64,000 nt of DNA, taken from Micromonospora pattaloongensis. GTDB lineage: Bacteria > Actinomycetota > Actinomycetes > Mycobacteriales > Micromonosporaceae. The position numbers were made by a program, and so were the translations under genes. Of the stretch, positions 1-8,041 are shown in pieces. Location: positions 62,001 through 126,000 of the forward strand of contig NZ_FNPH01000006.1 of NCBI RefSeq assembly GCF_900107255.1. Direction: 5' to 3'. Under the pieces are notes generated by a model. The model saw nothing but the letters and a program-made list of their open reading frames with translations. It did not search any database and was not told the origin of the DNA. Numbering within the stretch: the stretch's first letter is position 1; each line of letters starts with the position of its first letter.

Positions 1-56
1 GTTCATGTCCATCACATACCCGTCGCGCGGCACACCATACGGGAGCAGCGGTGGCG

Positions 57-923
57 CTATTCGAGGCTCGCCAGCTCGTCCGCGGACAGGCGAAGCGCCC
101 CGGCGGCCACGTTCTCGACCAGGTGGTCCGGGTTGCCCGTACCCGGGATGGCCAACACGTGCGGCCCGCGACTCAGCGTCCAGGCGATCCGGACCTGCGC
201 CGGCGTGGCGCCGTGTTGACGTGCGATGGCGAGCACGGCGTCGTTGTCGGCGACACCGCCGGCCTCACGTCCGTCACCCGCGATCGAGTAGAACGGCACG
301 AACGCGATGCCCTGCTCGCCACACGTGCGGAGGGTCTTGTCGCTGATGCGATTAGCGATGCCGTACGCGTTCTGCACGCACACGACGGGGGCGATCGCCT
401 GGGCCTGTGCGAGATGTTGCGGGCGGACATTGGAGATGCCCAGGTGCCGGATCAGGCCGGCGTCGCGCAGTTCGGCAAGCGCACCGAAGTGTTCGGCGAT
501 CGAGTCGAGGCCGTGTTGGCGCAGGTTCACCACGTCCAGGTGGTCGCGGCCGAGCTGGCGCAGGTTCTCCTCGACCTGCCCACGTAGTTGATCCGGCCGG
601 GCCAATGGCAGCCAATCCCCGGCCGGATCCCGGCCGGGGCCGACCTTCGTGGCGATGACCAGATCGTCGGGATACGGCGCCAGCGCCCGGTTGATCAGTT
701 CATTGGCCGAGCGCAGCGGGGAGAAGTAGAACGCCGCCGTGTCGATGTGGTTCACACCCAGCTCGACCGCACGGCGCAGCAGGCCGATGACCCGATCGCG
801 GTCGCTCGGCGCGCCGAGGGCGCTGCCCGTCAGTCGCATCGCGCCGAATCCGATCCGGTTGACGGTCACGTCGCCGAGCGTCCACGTACCCGCCGAAGCC
901 GCAGTGGTCCTGTGAGTAGACAT
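57..923 (-). CDS. aldo/keto reductase
   Basis: A 288-residue TIM-barrel NADPH-dependent oxidoreductase of the aldo/keto reductase superfamily. Visible family landmarks are the HIDTA motif with Asp61 and the catalytic-type Tyr66, the lysine in IATKVG (Lys93), and the C-terminal phosphate-binding region AIPGTGNPDHLVEN. The LDVVNLR segment resembles the E. coli YdbC/PdxI branch (pyridoxal reductase), where the usual catalytic His is replaced, so a pyridoxal- or small-aldehyde-reducing role is possible but unproven. The frame stays open far upstream; ATG at 923 (MSTHRTT) is chosen because family homology starts just after it and the upstream translation is low-complexity. The gene stands alone, reading away from the small ORF at 1097-1270 on the same strand. 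Confidence 0.88.
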   Translation of the reverse strand: MSTHRTTAASAGTWTLGDVTVNRIGFGAMRLTGSALGAPSDRDRVIGLLRRAVELGVNHIDTAAFYFSPLRSANELINRALAPYPDDLVIATKVGPGRDPAGDWLPLARPDQLRGQVEENLRQLGRDHLDVVNLRQHGLDSIAEHFGALAELRDAGLIRHLGISNVRPQHLAQAQAIAPVVCVQNAYGIANRISDKTLRTCGEQGIAFVPFYSIAGDGREAGGVADNDAVLAIARQHGATPAQVRIAWTLSRGPHVLAIPGTGNPDHLVENVAAGALRLSADELASLE

Positions 924-1049
924 TGGACGAACATAGCCATGGCCGCCGATCTGCCCGGTCGGTCGTGTGACGGATGGTGCCACGCCAACATCAGGGTTAC
1001 GTTGCTTGTGGTCAGAGATCACTGCCGAGCGCGGCACGGTTGGCGGCGT

Positions 1050-1085
1050 GGGACGCCGGCCGCCGGTGGCGGCGACCGGCGTCCC
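1050..1085 (-). terminator. hairpin downstream of the 57-aa gene
   Basis: Perfect 10-bp inverted repeat GGGACGCCGG / CCGGCGTCCC with a 16-base loop, 12 bases after the stop of the small minus-strand gene. No T-tract, as is usual in high-GC actinomycetes. Confidence 0.5.
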
Positions 1086-1096
1086 GCGGCCGCGCG

Positions 1097-1270
1097 TCAG
1101 CCGTCGGTACGGTCCTCGGCGATCACCTGCGCCCGCAGTTTCACCAGGGCGCGGAGGGCCAGGCTGTACATCTCGATGCTCTTCTCGCTGTGCGTGTCGA
1201 TCGCGGTCTTGAGTTCTTTGAAGGTTTTGGCCACGACCTCGTCCAGGGTGTTCTTGTCGATGCCGTTCAT
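1097..1270 (-). CDS. small conserved-looking hypothetical protein (57 aa)
   Basis: I do not recognise this protein. It is 57 residues, mostly predicted helical (NTLDEVVAKTFKELKTAIDT, then LALRALVKLRAQ), charged and soluble, without Cys. ATG 1270 is preferred over upstream starts because GAAGGGA lies 7 bases upstream. Its amino-acid composition (many K, E, T, I) differs from the Arg/Pro/Ala junk produced by spurious frames here, which supports it being real. It is followed by a hairpin terminator at 1050-1085. It could be a small regulatory or structural protein; no partner gene is evident. Confidence 0.6.
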   Translation of the reverse strand: MNGIDKNTLDEVVAKTFKELKTAIDTHSEKSIEMYSLALRALVKLRAQVIAEDRTDG

Positions 1271-1515
1271 CGCTGTCCCTTCGTCTCGGTTCGATCGGAC
1301 CGGCGTTCGCACCGGCCAATGCGTGATGCTCTGCCACGGGGCGCAGATCCGCATGCTCTGCGTCCCCCGAACGCACCGCCAAAGACGCGGTCATGGCGCT
1401 GCGGGAACTAACGAGGTCCGGCTGACGACTATGTGACCGAGACAACCGCTGCGCGCCCTCCGCGGTGGCGGGTGGCAGCCGACGGCGCTGTTGCGCCCCG
1501 ACCGAGGAGTTCGCC

Positions 1516-2955
1516 GTGACTCTGGAAATCGACACGACGAGCGGTGAGACGCGCGCCGCTGCGGCGCCCCCGCGACCGAGGGGCGCGTGGGCGCTGTTGC
1601 GGCCGTTGATCCTTCGTCTGCACTTCTACGCGGGCGTACTGGTCGCGCCTTTCCTGCTGGTGGCGGCGGTCAGCGGCGGGCTCTACGCGCTGAGCCCGCA
1701 GCTGGAGCGGGTGGTCTATGCCGAGCTGCTCGAAGCGCCGGCCGCGTCCGGTCCCGCGCAGCTGCCGCTGGCTGACCAGGTGGCGGCCGCGGAGCGGGTG
1801 AGCACGGTGACCGGTCTGGTCGCGGTCCGGCCCGCCCCGGCGGGTGGCACGACGCGGGTGCTGTTCGACAACGGCACGTTCGCGGAGTCCTACCGGCACG
1901 CGGTCTTCGTCGATCCCGCGACGGGGAACGTCCTGGGTCAGGAGACGGTGTACGGCACCAGCGGGTCGCTGCCGGTGCGGTCCTGGATCGACGAGCTGCA
2001 CCGGTCGCTGCACCTGGGGGAGACGGGCCGGCTCTACAGCGAGCTCGCCGCGTCCTGGTTGTGGGTGCTGGCGTTGGGTGGGCTGGCGTTGTGGGTGGCT
2101 CGAACGCGGGCGCGCCGGTCGGCGCGCGCCCTGCTGGTGCCCGAGGCGGGCGCGCGGGGTCGGGCCAGGACGCGTTCCCGGCACGGCGTGCTCGGTGTGT
2201 GGCTGCTGCTCGGGCTGTTGGCGCTGTCGGCCACCGGGTTGACCTGGTCGCGTTTCGCTGGCGAGAACGTGACCGACCTGCGTGCTCGCCTGGGTTGGTC
2301 CACGCCGGGGCTGACCACCGCGACCGCGTCGAATCCGGGCACGGCCCACGGCGGCGATCACGGGGATCACGGCGGATCCGTCGCCGGCAACGGGGCGGTG
2401 AACGTCGCGGACATCGACGCCGTGCTCGCCGCTGCCCGCGCGGTCGACGTCAGCTCCGACCAGGTCGAGATCGGGCTGCCGAAGCCCGGGAAAACCTGGA
2501 CCGTCACCGAGGTCCACCGCGAATTTCCCACCGCCGTGGACGCCGCGGCCGTCGACCCGACCACGCTGGCTGTCACCGACACCGTGCGTTTCGCCGACTA
2601 TCCCTTCATGGCCAAGCTGACCCGCTGGGGCATCGACCTCCACATGGGCGTGCTGTTCGGGCTGCCCAACCAGATCGCTTTGGCCGGTCTCGCGGCGGGC
2701 CTGGTCACGATGCTGGTGCTCGGCTACCGGATGTGGTGGCAGCGGCGGCCCACCAGCGCCGCCCGGTGGCGCCCCGGCCCGGCCTACGGCCCCGGCGCAC
2801 TGCGGGCGTTGCCCTGGCCCGTGTTGGCGGCCGTAGCAGTGGTGGCGATCGCGGTCGGGCTCTTCCTGCCCCTGCTGGGGGTCAGCCTGCTCGCGTTCCT
2901 GCTCGTCGACACCGCGCTGGCCGCGTACCGGCGGGTCACGACCCGGACCGCCTGA
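1516..2955 (+). CDS. PepSY-associated transmembrane protein
   Basis: A 479-residue membrane protein of the PepSY_TM family (PiuB/YcnJ-like, frequently linked to iron or other metal/haem handling). It opens with a short cytoplasmic tail, then a TM helix (about residues 35-60, HFYAGVLVAPFLLVAAVSG), an extracellular PepSY region, a TM around residues 180-200, another near 230-245, a His/Asp/Gly-rich patch (GGDHGDHGG near residue 280) that could bind metal, a second PepSY-like region and three C-terminal TM helices. Start: GTG 1516 has GAGGAG 6 bases upstream; the frame is open earlier from 1465 but without a ribosome site. No metal-transport partner is adjacent, so the substrate is unknown. Confidence 0.85.
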   Translation: MTLEIDTTSGETRAAAAPPRPRGAWALLRPLILRLHFYAGVLVAPFLLVAAVSGGLYALSPQLERVVYAELLEAPAASGPAQLPLADQVAAAERVSTVTGLVAVRPAPAGGTTRVLFDNGTFAESYRHAVFVDPATGNVLGQETVYGTSGSLPVRSWIDELHRSLHLGETGRLYSELAASWLWVLALGGLALWVARTRARRSARALLVPEAGARGRARTRSRHGVLGVWLLLGLLALSATGLTWSRFAGENVTDLRARLGWSTPGLTTATASNPGTAHGGDHGDHGGSVAGNGAVNVADIDAVLAAARAVDVSSDQVEIGLPKPGKTWTVTEVHREFPTAVDAAAVDPTTLAVTDTVRFADYPFMAKLTRWGIDLHMGVLFGLPNQIALAGLAAGLVTMLVLGYRMWWQRRPTSAARWRPGPAYGPGALRALPWPVLAAVAVVAIAVGLFLPLLGVSLLAFLLVDTALAAYRRVTTRTA

Positions 2956-3059
2956 TCCACCCGTCGGGGTGACCGGCGAGCACATATCTGTCGACTTCTA
3001 TTGCCGCGCCAATCGAGCGGATGGTAGTCATTTGGGACCCGAGAAGAGGGGACCAACTC

Positions 3060-5303
3060 ATGAGCCAGCCGCAGAACGAAGGGGTGAGCCGGCGTCGCGT
3101 TCTCGGCGGAGCAGCCGGACTCGCCGCCGGCGCCGCGGCCGTCGCGGCGCTGCCATCCGGCGGCGCGTCCGCCGCTGCCGCGACGAACGCCCCCGACCTC
3201 GCCCGCTGGCGTCGGCAAGCCGCCCACGTGACGATCACCCGGGATGACTGGGGCATCCCGCACGTGGTGGGCAGGACCGATGCCGATGCGGTGTTCGGGA
3301 TGATGTACGCGCAGGCCGAGGACGACTTCAACCGGATCGAGCGCAACTATCTGGTGAGCCTCGGGCGGCTGGCCGAGGCCGAGGGCGAGGGTGCGATCTG
3401 GCAGGACCTGCGCCAGCGGCTGTTCGTCGACCCCGCGGTGCTGAAAAGGGATTACGCGAAGGTCCCGGCCTGGCTGCGCAAGCTGATGCAGGCCTGGGCG
3501 GACGGGCTGAACTACTACCTCGCGACCCACCCGGAGGTGCGACCACGCGTAATCGATCGGTTCGAGCCGTGGATGCCGCTGAGCTTCTCCGAAGGCAGCA
3601 TCGGCGGCGACATCGAGCGGGTGCCGCTCACCCAGCTCGAAGCCTTCTACGGCAAGCGTGCGGTGCCGATGACGGACGAGGAGCGTGGGCTCCTGTTCCG
3701 CGAGCCCAGTGGCTCCAACGGCATCGCGATCGCGCCGAGCCACACCCGGGACGGCCACGCACTCCTGCTGATCAACCCGCACACCAGCTTCTTCTTCCGC
3801 TCCGAGCAGCATGTGACCAGCGGCGAAGGGCTCAACGCCTACGGCGCCGCCACCTGGGGGCAGTTCTTCATCTACCAGGGCTTCAACGCGAACACCGGCT
3901 GGATGCACACGTCGAGCGGCGTCGACAACGTCGACGAGTTCGCCGAGACGATCGTGACCGGGGCGGATGGTCGCCGCTTCTACCGCTACGGCACGGCGCT
4001 GCGGCCGGTGACGACGAAAACGATCACGTTGTCCTATCGCACCGCGGATGGCGGACGGGCGCAGCGCAGCTTCACCACCTTCGCCACGCACCACGGCCCG
4101 ATCGTGCGCGAGGTCGACGGCAGGTGGATCGCGTTCGCGCTGATGAACCGGCCCCTCGAGGCGCTGCAACAGAGCTTCCTGCGCACCAAGACGCGGGATT
4201 ACGCGGACTTCATCCAGGTGGCGGACCTCAAGGCCAACAGCTCGAACAACACGCTCTTTGCCGACTCGAACGGTGAGATCGCCTTCCTGGTGCCGCAGTT
4301 CATGCCGCTGCGGGACGATCGCTTCGACTATCGCCGGCCCGTCGACGGCAGCGACCCGACGACCGACTGGCGCGGGCTGCACAGCCTCAGGAGCCTGCCG
4401 CAGGCGGTGAACCCGAGGAATGGCTGGGCGTTCAACGCGAACAACTGGCCCTGGACCGCGGCCGGCGCGGACAGCCCGCGGGCCGCCGACTATCCACGCT
4501 ACTTCGACCAGGCCGGCGAAAACCCCCGCGGGCCGCAGGTGGTGCGGGTGCTGACCGCGCGGCGCGACTTCACCCCGCAAACGCTGATCGCCGCCGCCTT
4601 CGATCCGTACCTGACCGCTTTCGCCCGGCTCGTGCCGGGGCTCGTCGCGGCGTGGGACAAGCTGCCCGGGGGCGACCAGCAGAAGGCGGAGCTCGCCGGC
4701 CCGGTCGGCGTGCTCCGCGACTGGGACTACCGCTGGGGCGCGCAATCAACCGCGACGTCGCTGGCCGTGTTCTGGGGTGAGGCGCTCTGGGCACCCCTGG
4801 CCCAGGCGGCGAGAGACGCCGGCATGTCGATGTGGGATTACCTGGCCGAGCGGGCCACCGACGCCCAGCGGCTCGCGGCGCTGGAGGCGGCGACGGAGCG
4901 GCTGACGCAGGATTTCGGCAGCTGGCAGGTGCCCTGGGGCCAGATCAACCGCTTCCAGCGCAACGACGGCGCGATCGTGCAGACGTTCGACGACGCCAGG
5001 CCGAGCATCCCGGTGCCGTTCACCTCCGCGCAGTGGGGCTCGCTCGCCTCGTTCGGGGCGCGGCGCTACCCGGGCACGAAGCGCTACTACGGCACCAGCG
5101 GCAACAGCTTCGTCGCCGTCGTGGAGTTCGGGCCGAGGCTGCGCGCCTGGGCGGTAACGGCGGGCGGCGCGAGCGGACATCCCGACTCGCCACACTTCAA
5201 CGACCAGGCCGAACGGTACGCGAGCGGCAACCTCCGGCGCGTCTACTTCTATCCGGAGGAGCTCAAGGGCCATGTCGAGCGGAGCTACAAGCCGGGGCAC
5301 TGA
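3060..5303 (+). CDS. Tat-exported penicillin-acylase-family N-terminal nucleophile hydrolase
   Basis: A 747-residue precursor of the penicillin amidase / aculeacin-A-acylase / AHL-acylase family (S45). A twin-arginine signal (SRRRVLGGAAG, residues about 9-19, followed by an Ala-rich hydrophobic stretch) points to folded export. The alpha segment is followed by the autoproteolysis site Gly218-Ser219 (SGSNGIAIAP); Ser219 would be the beta-chain N-terminal nucleophile. The beta chain carries the expected NPHTSF and HHGPIV motifs. ATG 3060 has GAAGAGGGGAC upstream; an earlier in-frame ATG at 3021 would bury the Tat motif. Family members cleave amides of penicillins, N-acyl-homoserine lactones or lipopeptide acyl chains; the sequence alone does not tell which. 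Confidence 0.92.
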   Translation: MSQPQNEGVSRRRVLGGAAGLAAGAAAVAALPSGGASAAAATNAPDLARWRRQAAHVTITRDDWGIPHVVGRTDADAVFGMMYAQAEDDFNRIERNYLVSLGRLAEAEGEGAIWQDLRQRLFVDPAVLKRDYAKVPAWLRKLMQAWADGLNYYLATHPEVRPRVIDRFEPWMPLSFSEGSIGGDIERVPLTQLEAFYGKRAVPMTDEERGLLFREPSGSNGIAIAPSHTRDGHALLLINPHTSFFFRSEQHVTSGEGLNAYGAATWGQFFIYQGFNANTGWMHTSSGVDNVDEFAETIVTGADGRRFYRYGTALRPVTTKTITLSYRTADGGRAQRSFTTFATHHGPIVREVDGRWIAFALMNRPLEALQQSFLRTKTRDYADFIQVADLKANSSNNTLFADSNGEIAFLVPQFMPLRDDRFDYRRPVDGSDPTTDWRGLHSLRSLPQAVNPRNGWAFNANNWPWTAAGADSPRAADYPRYFDQAGENPRGPQVVRVLTARRDFTPQTLIAAAFDPYLTAFARLVPGLVAAWDKLPGGDQQKAELAGPVGVLRDWDYRWGAQSTATSLAVFWGEALWAPLAQAARDAGMSMWDYLAERATDAQRLAALEAATERLTQDFGSWQVPWGQINRFQRNDGAIVQTFDDARPSIPVPFTSAQWGSLASFGARRYPGTKRYYGTSGNSFVAVVEFGPRLRAWAVTAGGASGHPDSPHFNDQAERYASGNLRRVYFYPEELKGHVERSYKPGH

Positions 5304-5351
5304 TCCCGGATGACCGCCACCGAAGGGGTGTGACACAGTCCCGAGCAGCCC

Positions 5352-7406
5352 TCACTGAGCGGGGGCGACCTCCAGTTCGGTGGCGCTCTCCGACGGGATC
5401 TGCGCCCCCTCCGCCTCGGCGCGCACCGCGGCGTCGTGGGCGGCCATGGCCTCCTGACGATCGTGCTCCTCGCGCAGGATCGCCGTGGCCTTCCACTCCT
5501 CGGGGATGGCGAACGCGTCGACCAGCGTGATCATGTGCGGTCGCAGCTCGTGGAGCAGTTGGTTCACCGTGGCGGTGAGCACCTTGGCGCGGGCGGGTGT
5601 CAGCCTGCCGTGTTCGAGGAACCACGCCTTGTCCCGCTCGATGGTCGACAGCGCGTAGAGGTCGCAGACCTTGTCGAGCAGCGCCTTCGCGCCCGCGTCC
5701 GCCGTCCGCTCGATGCCGGCGACGAACGCCTCGAGCACCACCCGGTCGATGTGCGCCTGCGCGGTGCGCAGCACGTGGTCCTGGACGCCGTTGAACACGT
5801 CGAACGGCTTCATGCCGTCGGTCGCCGCGTTCCTGCGCAGCCGCCGGATCGCGCCCTCGAGCACGTGCTTCTCGCGGTCCTCGAAGGTCTTCAGCTGCCA
5901 GCCGCGGTCGCGCATCGGCACGTCGTCCTCCCGGCCGGGGACGGCGTCGACGAGCCGCTGGATCAGCCCGCGGGCCGCCGTCCGCTCCAGCACCGTCTCG
6001 CGGACCAGATCCGCGATGAAGCCGATCCTGCCCCAGCCGTCGAGCGAGCCGAACGTGTCGCGGTAGCCGGTGAGCAGACCCTTCGCGACCAGCTGCAACA
6101 GCACCGTGTTGTCGCCCTCGAAGGTGGTGAACACGTCGGTGTCCGCCTTCAGGTGCGGCAGCCGGTTCTCCTGCAGGTAGCCGGCGCCGCCGCAGGCCTC
6201 GCGGCAGAGCTGGATCGTGCGGGTGGCGTGCCAGGTCTGGGCGGCCTTGAGGCCGGCGGCGCGGGACTCGATCTCGCGCTGGGCGGCCTCGTCGATCTCC
6301 TCGCCGTGTTCGTGCACCGCCGTCTGGATGTCGTGCATCTGGCTCACCAGCTCGCCCTGCGCGAAGTGCAGCGCGTAGGTGGTGGCCAGCGCCGGCAGTA
6401 GCTTGCGCTGGTGCGCCAGGTAGTCGTTGATGACGATCTCGCGCTCCTCGCCGGGAGCGGTGAACTGGCGGCGGATGTCGCCGTAGCGGACGGCGATGTC
6501 GAGCGCGAGCTTCGTCGCCGAGCCGGCCGAGCCGCCCACGCTGACCCGCCCGCGCACCAGTGTGCCGAGCTGGGTGAAGAAGCGCCGCGTCTCGTTGCCG
6601 ATGCGCGACGTGTACGTGCCGTCCTCGGCCACCTGCCCGTACCGGTCGAGCAGCATGTCGCGGGGGACCGTGACGTGGTCGAAGGTCAGCCGGCCGTTGT
6701 CGACGCCGTTGAGGCCGGCCTTGGGGCCGGCGTCGCCGATGGTCACGCCGGGCATGGGGTTGCCCTGCGCGTCGCGGATCGGCACCAGCCAGGCGTGCAC
6801 CCCGTGGTTGGTCCCCCGCGTGATCAGCTGCGCGAACACGACGGCCATCCGCCCGTCCTTGGCGGCGTTGCCGATGTAGTCCTTACGGGCGGCCGCGTGC
6901 GGGGTGTGCAGGTCGAACGTCTGCGTCTCGGGGTCGTAGGTGCAGGTCGTGCGCAGCTGCTGGACGTCGGAGCCGTGCCCGGTCTCGGTCATCGCGAAGC
7001 AGCCGGGCAGGTCGAAGCTGATGATGTCCCGCAGGTACGCGTCGTGGTGCCGCTTCGTGCCGAGCAGTTGGACGGCGCCGCCGAACAGGCCCCACTGGAC
7101 TCCGGCCTTGACCATCAGCGACAGGTCGCCGAAGGCGAGCATCTCGATCGAGGTGACCGATCCGCCCGAGTCGGCCTGGCCGCCGTACTCCTTGGGAAAG
7201 CCCAGGCTGGCCCGGCCGGACTCGGCCAGCTTCCGGGCCATCCGGGTGACCCGCTCGCGGGCTTCCTGCACGCTCTCGCCGTAGACCGGCAGGAACTCCT
7301 CGTCGTGCAGGTTCTCCCGGGCGTCGCGGCGCACGTGAGCCCAGCGGCCGTCGAGGACGTCGCGGATCGCGGCCGGATCCACGCTCGTGGGCAGGGTGCT
7401 GGTCAC
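5352..7406 (-). CDS. acyl-CoA oxidase/dehydrogenase-family flavoprotein
   Basis: A 684-residue FAD enzyme for alpha,beta-oxidation of acyl-CoA. The length is that of acyl-CoA oxidases rather than the ~390-residue dehydrogenases. Visible motifs: FAMTETGHGSDVQQLRTT (acyl-CoA dehydrogenase middle-domain signature, residues about 146-163), the FAD/substrate loop GPKAGLNGVDNGRLTFDHVTVPRD, and the C-terminal domain REACGGAGYLQENRLP with TFEGDNTVLLQLVAKGLL. GTG 7406 has a strong AGGAGGAG ribosome site 6 bases upstream. It is convergent with the acylase gene and not in an obvious operon. Whether it uses O2 (oxidase) or an electron-transfer flavoprotein cannot be told from sequence by eye. Confidence 0.88.
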   Translation of the reverse strand: MTSTLPTSVDPAAIRDVLDGRWAHVRRDARENLHDEEFLPVYGESVQEARERVTRMARKLAESGRASLGFPKEYGGQADSGGSVTSIEMLAFGDLSLMVKAGVQWGLFGGAVQLLGTKRHHDAYLRDIISFDLPGCFAMTETGHGSDVQQLRTTCTYDPETQTFDLHTPHAAARKDYIGNAAKDGRMAVVFAQLITRGTNHGVHAWLVPIRDAQGNPMPGVTIGDAGPKAGLNGVDNGRLTFDHVTVPRDMLLDRYGQVAEDGTYTSRIGNETRRFFTQLGTLVRGRVSVGGSAGSATKLALDIAVRYGDIRRQFTAPGEEREIVINDYLAHQRKLLPALATTYALHFAQGELVSQMHDIQTAVHEHGEEIDEAAQREIESRAAGLKAAQTWHATRTIQLCREACGGAGYLQENRLPHLKADTDVFTTFEGDNTVLLQLVAKGLLTGYRDTFGSLDGWGRIGFIADLVRETVLERTAARGLIQRLVDAVPGREDDVPMRDRGWQLKTFEDREKHVLEGAIRRLRRNAATDGMKPFDVFNGVQDHVLRTAQAHIDRVVLEAFVAGIERTADAGAKALLDKVCDLYALSTIERDKAWFLEHGRLTPARAKVLTATVNQLLHELRPHMITLVDAFAIPEEWKATAILREEHDRQEAMAAHDAAVRAEAEGAQIPSESATELEVAPAQ

Positions 7407-7498
7407 TTCTCCTCCTGACTTGCCGCGGCGGCCTGGTCGCCGACGAGGTCGGACAGGCTCGATGTCTAAGCCATCACCAGGACATCACGCCGATCATC

Positions 7499-7909
7499 CT
7501 AGGTGGCGGAGGAGTCGAGGTCGCGGCGGAGCCGCCGGGGCGGGGTGAACGCGTACAGGTCGAGGATGCCCGGAGGATCGGCGATGCCGGGGCCGCCGGC
7601 GCGGACCCAGGCGACGATATCGTCGGCGGCGTCGGGGTCGTTGACGAGGCCGAGCCACACGGGGTGGCCGCCGGCGGCGCGCCCGGCCGCCGACGGTTGC
7701 ACGACGATGACGTTGGCGTGATCGCAGGCGTCCAGGCACCCGGTGGCGCGGACCCGGGCCTGCCCGGCGAGCGCCCCGCGCAGCTGGGCGAGCTGCGCGG
7801 GGTGATCCAGTCCGGGGATCTTTCCCGTACCGCAGCAGCAGCCCCGGCACACCGTGACCGTGCAGGACCCCGCCTCCCGCGACGCCGGGCGGCGGGGGCG
7901 ACGGCTCAC
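7499..7909 (-). CDS. (2Fe-2S) ferredoxin domain protein
   Basis: A 136-residue thioredoxin-fold (2Fe-2S) ferredoxin-like protein. The N-terminal half has TVCRGCCCGTGK and, 35 residues later, CLDACDHANVIVV, matching the Cys-x(n)-Cys ... Cys-x3-Cys spacing of small actinobacterial ferredoxins. The C-terminal tail is Arg/Pro-rich. The GTG at 7909 has no convincing ribosome site, so the real start could be another GTG close to the first Cys cluster. It lies 132 bases downstream of the Pls-like synthetase on the same strand; read-through is possible but I see no functional link. Confidence 0.72.
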   Translation of the reverse strand: MSRRPRRPASREAGSCTVTVCRGCCCGTGKIPGLDHPAQLAQLRGALAGQARVRATGCLDACDHANVIVVQPSAAGRAAGGHPVWLGLVNDPDAADDIVAWVRAGGPGIADPPGILDLYAFTPPRRLRRDLDSSAT

Positions 7910-8041
7910 CGGGCGTCCCCGGGCCGGCGCCGGGCACTCGCGTGCAGCAGGCGGCGACGGATGATCACACGAACACGCTATCCAGGCCGTGGTGCCTGAG
8001 CCGGACGGGGGCGGCGCTGCGGCTGCTCCGCTTCCGCCCGG

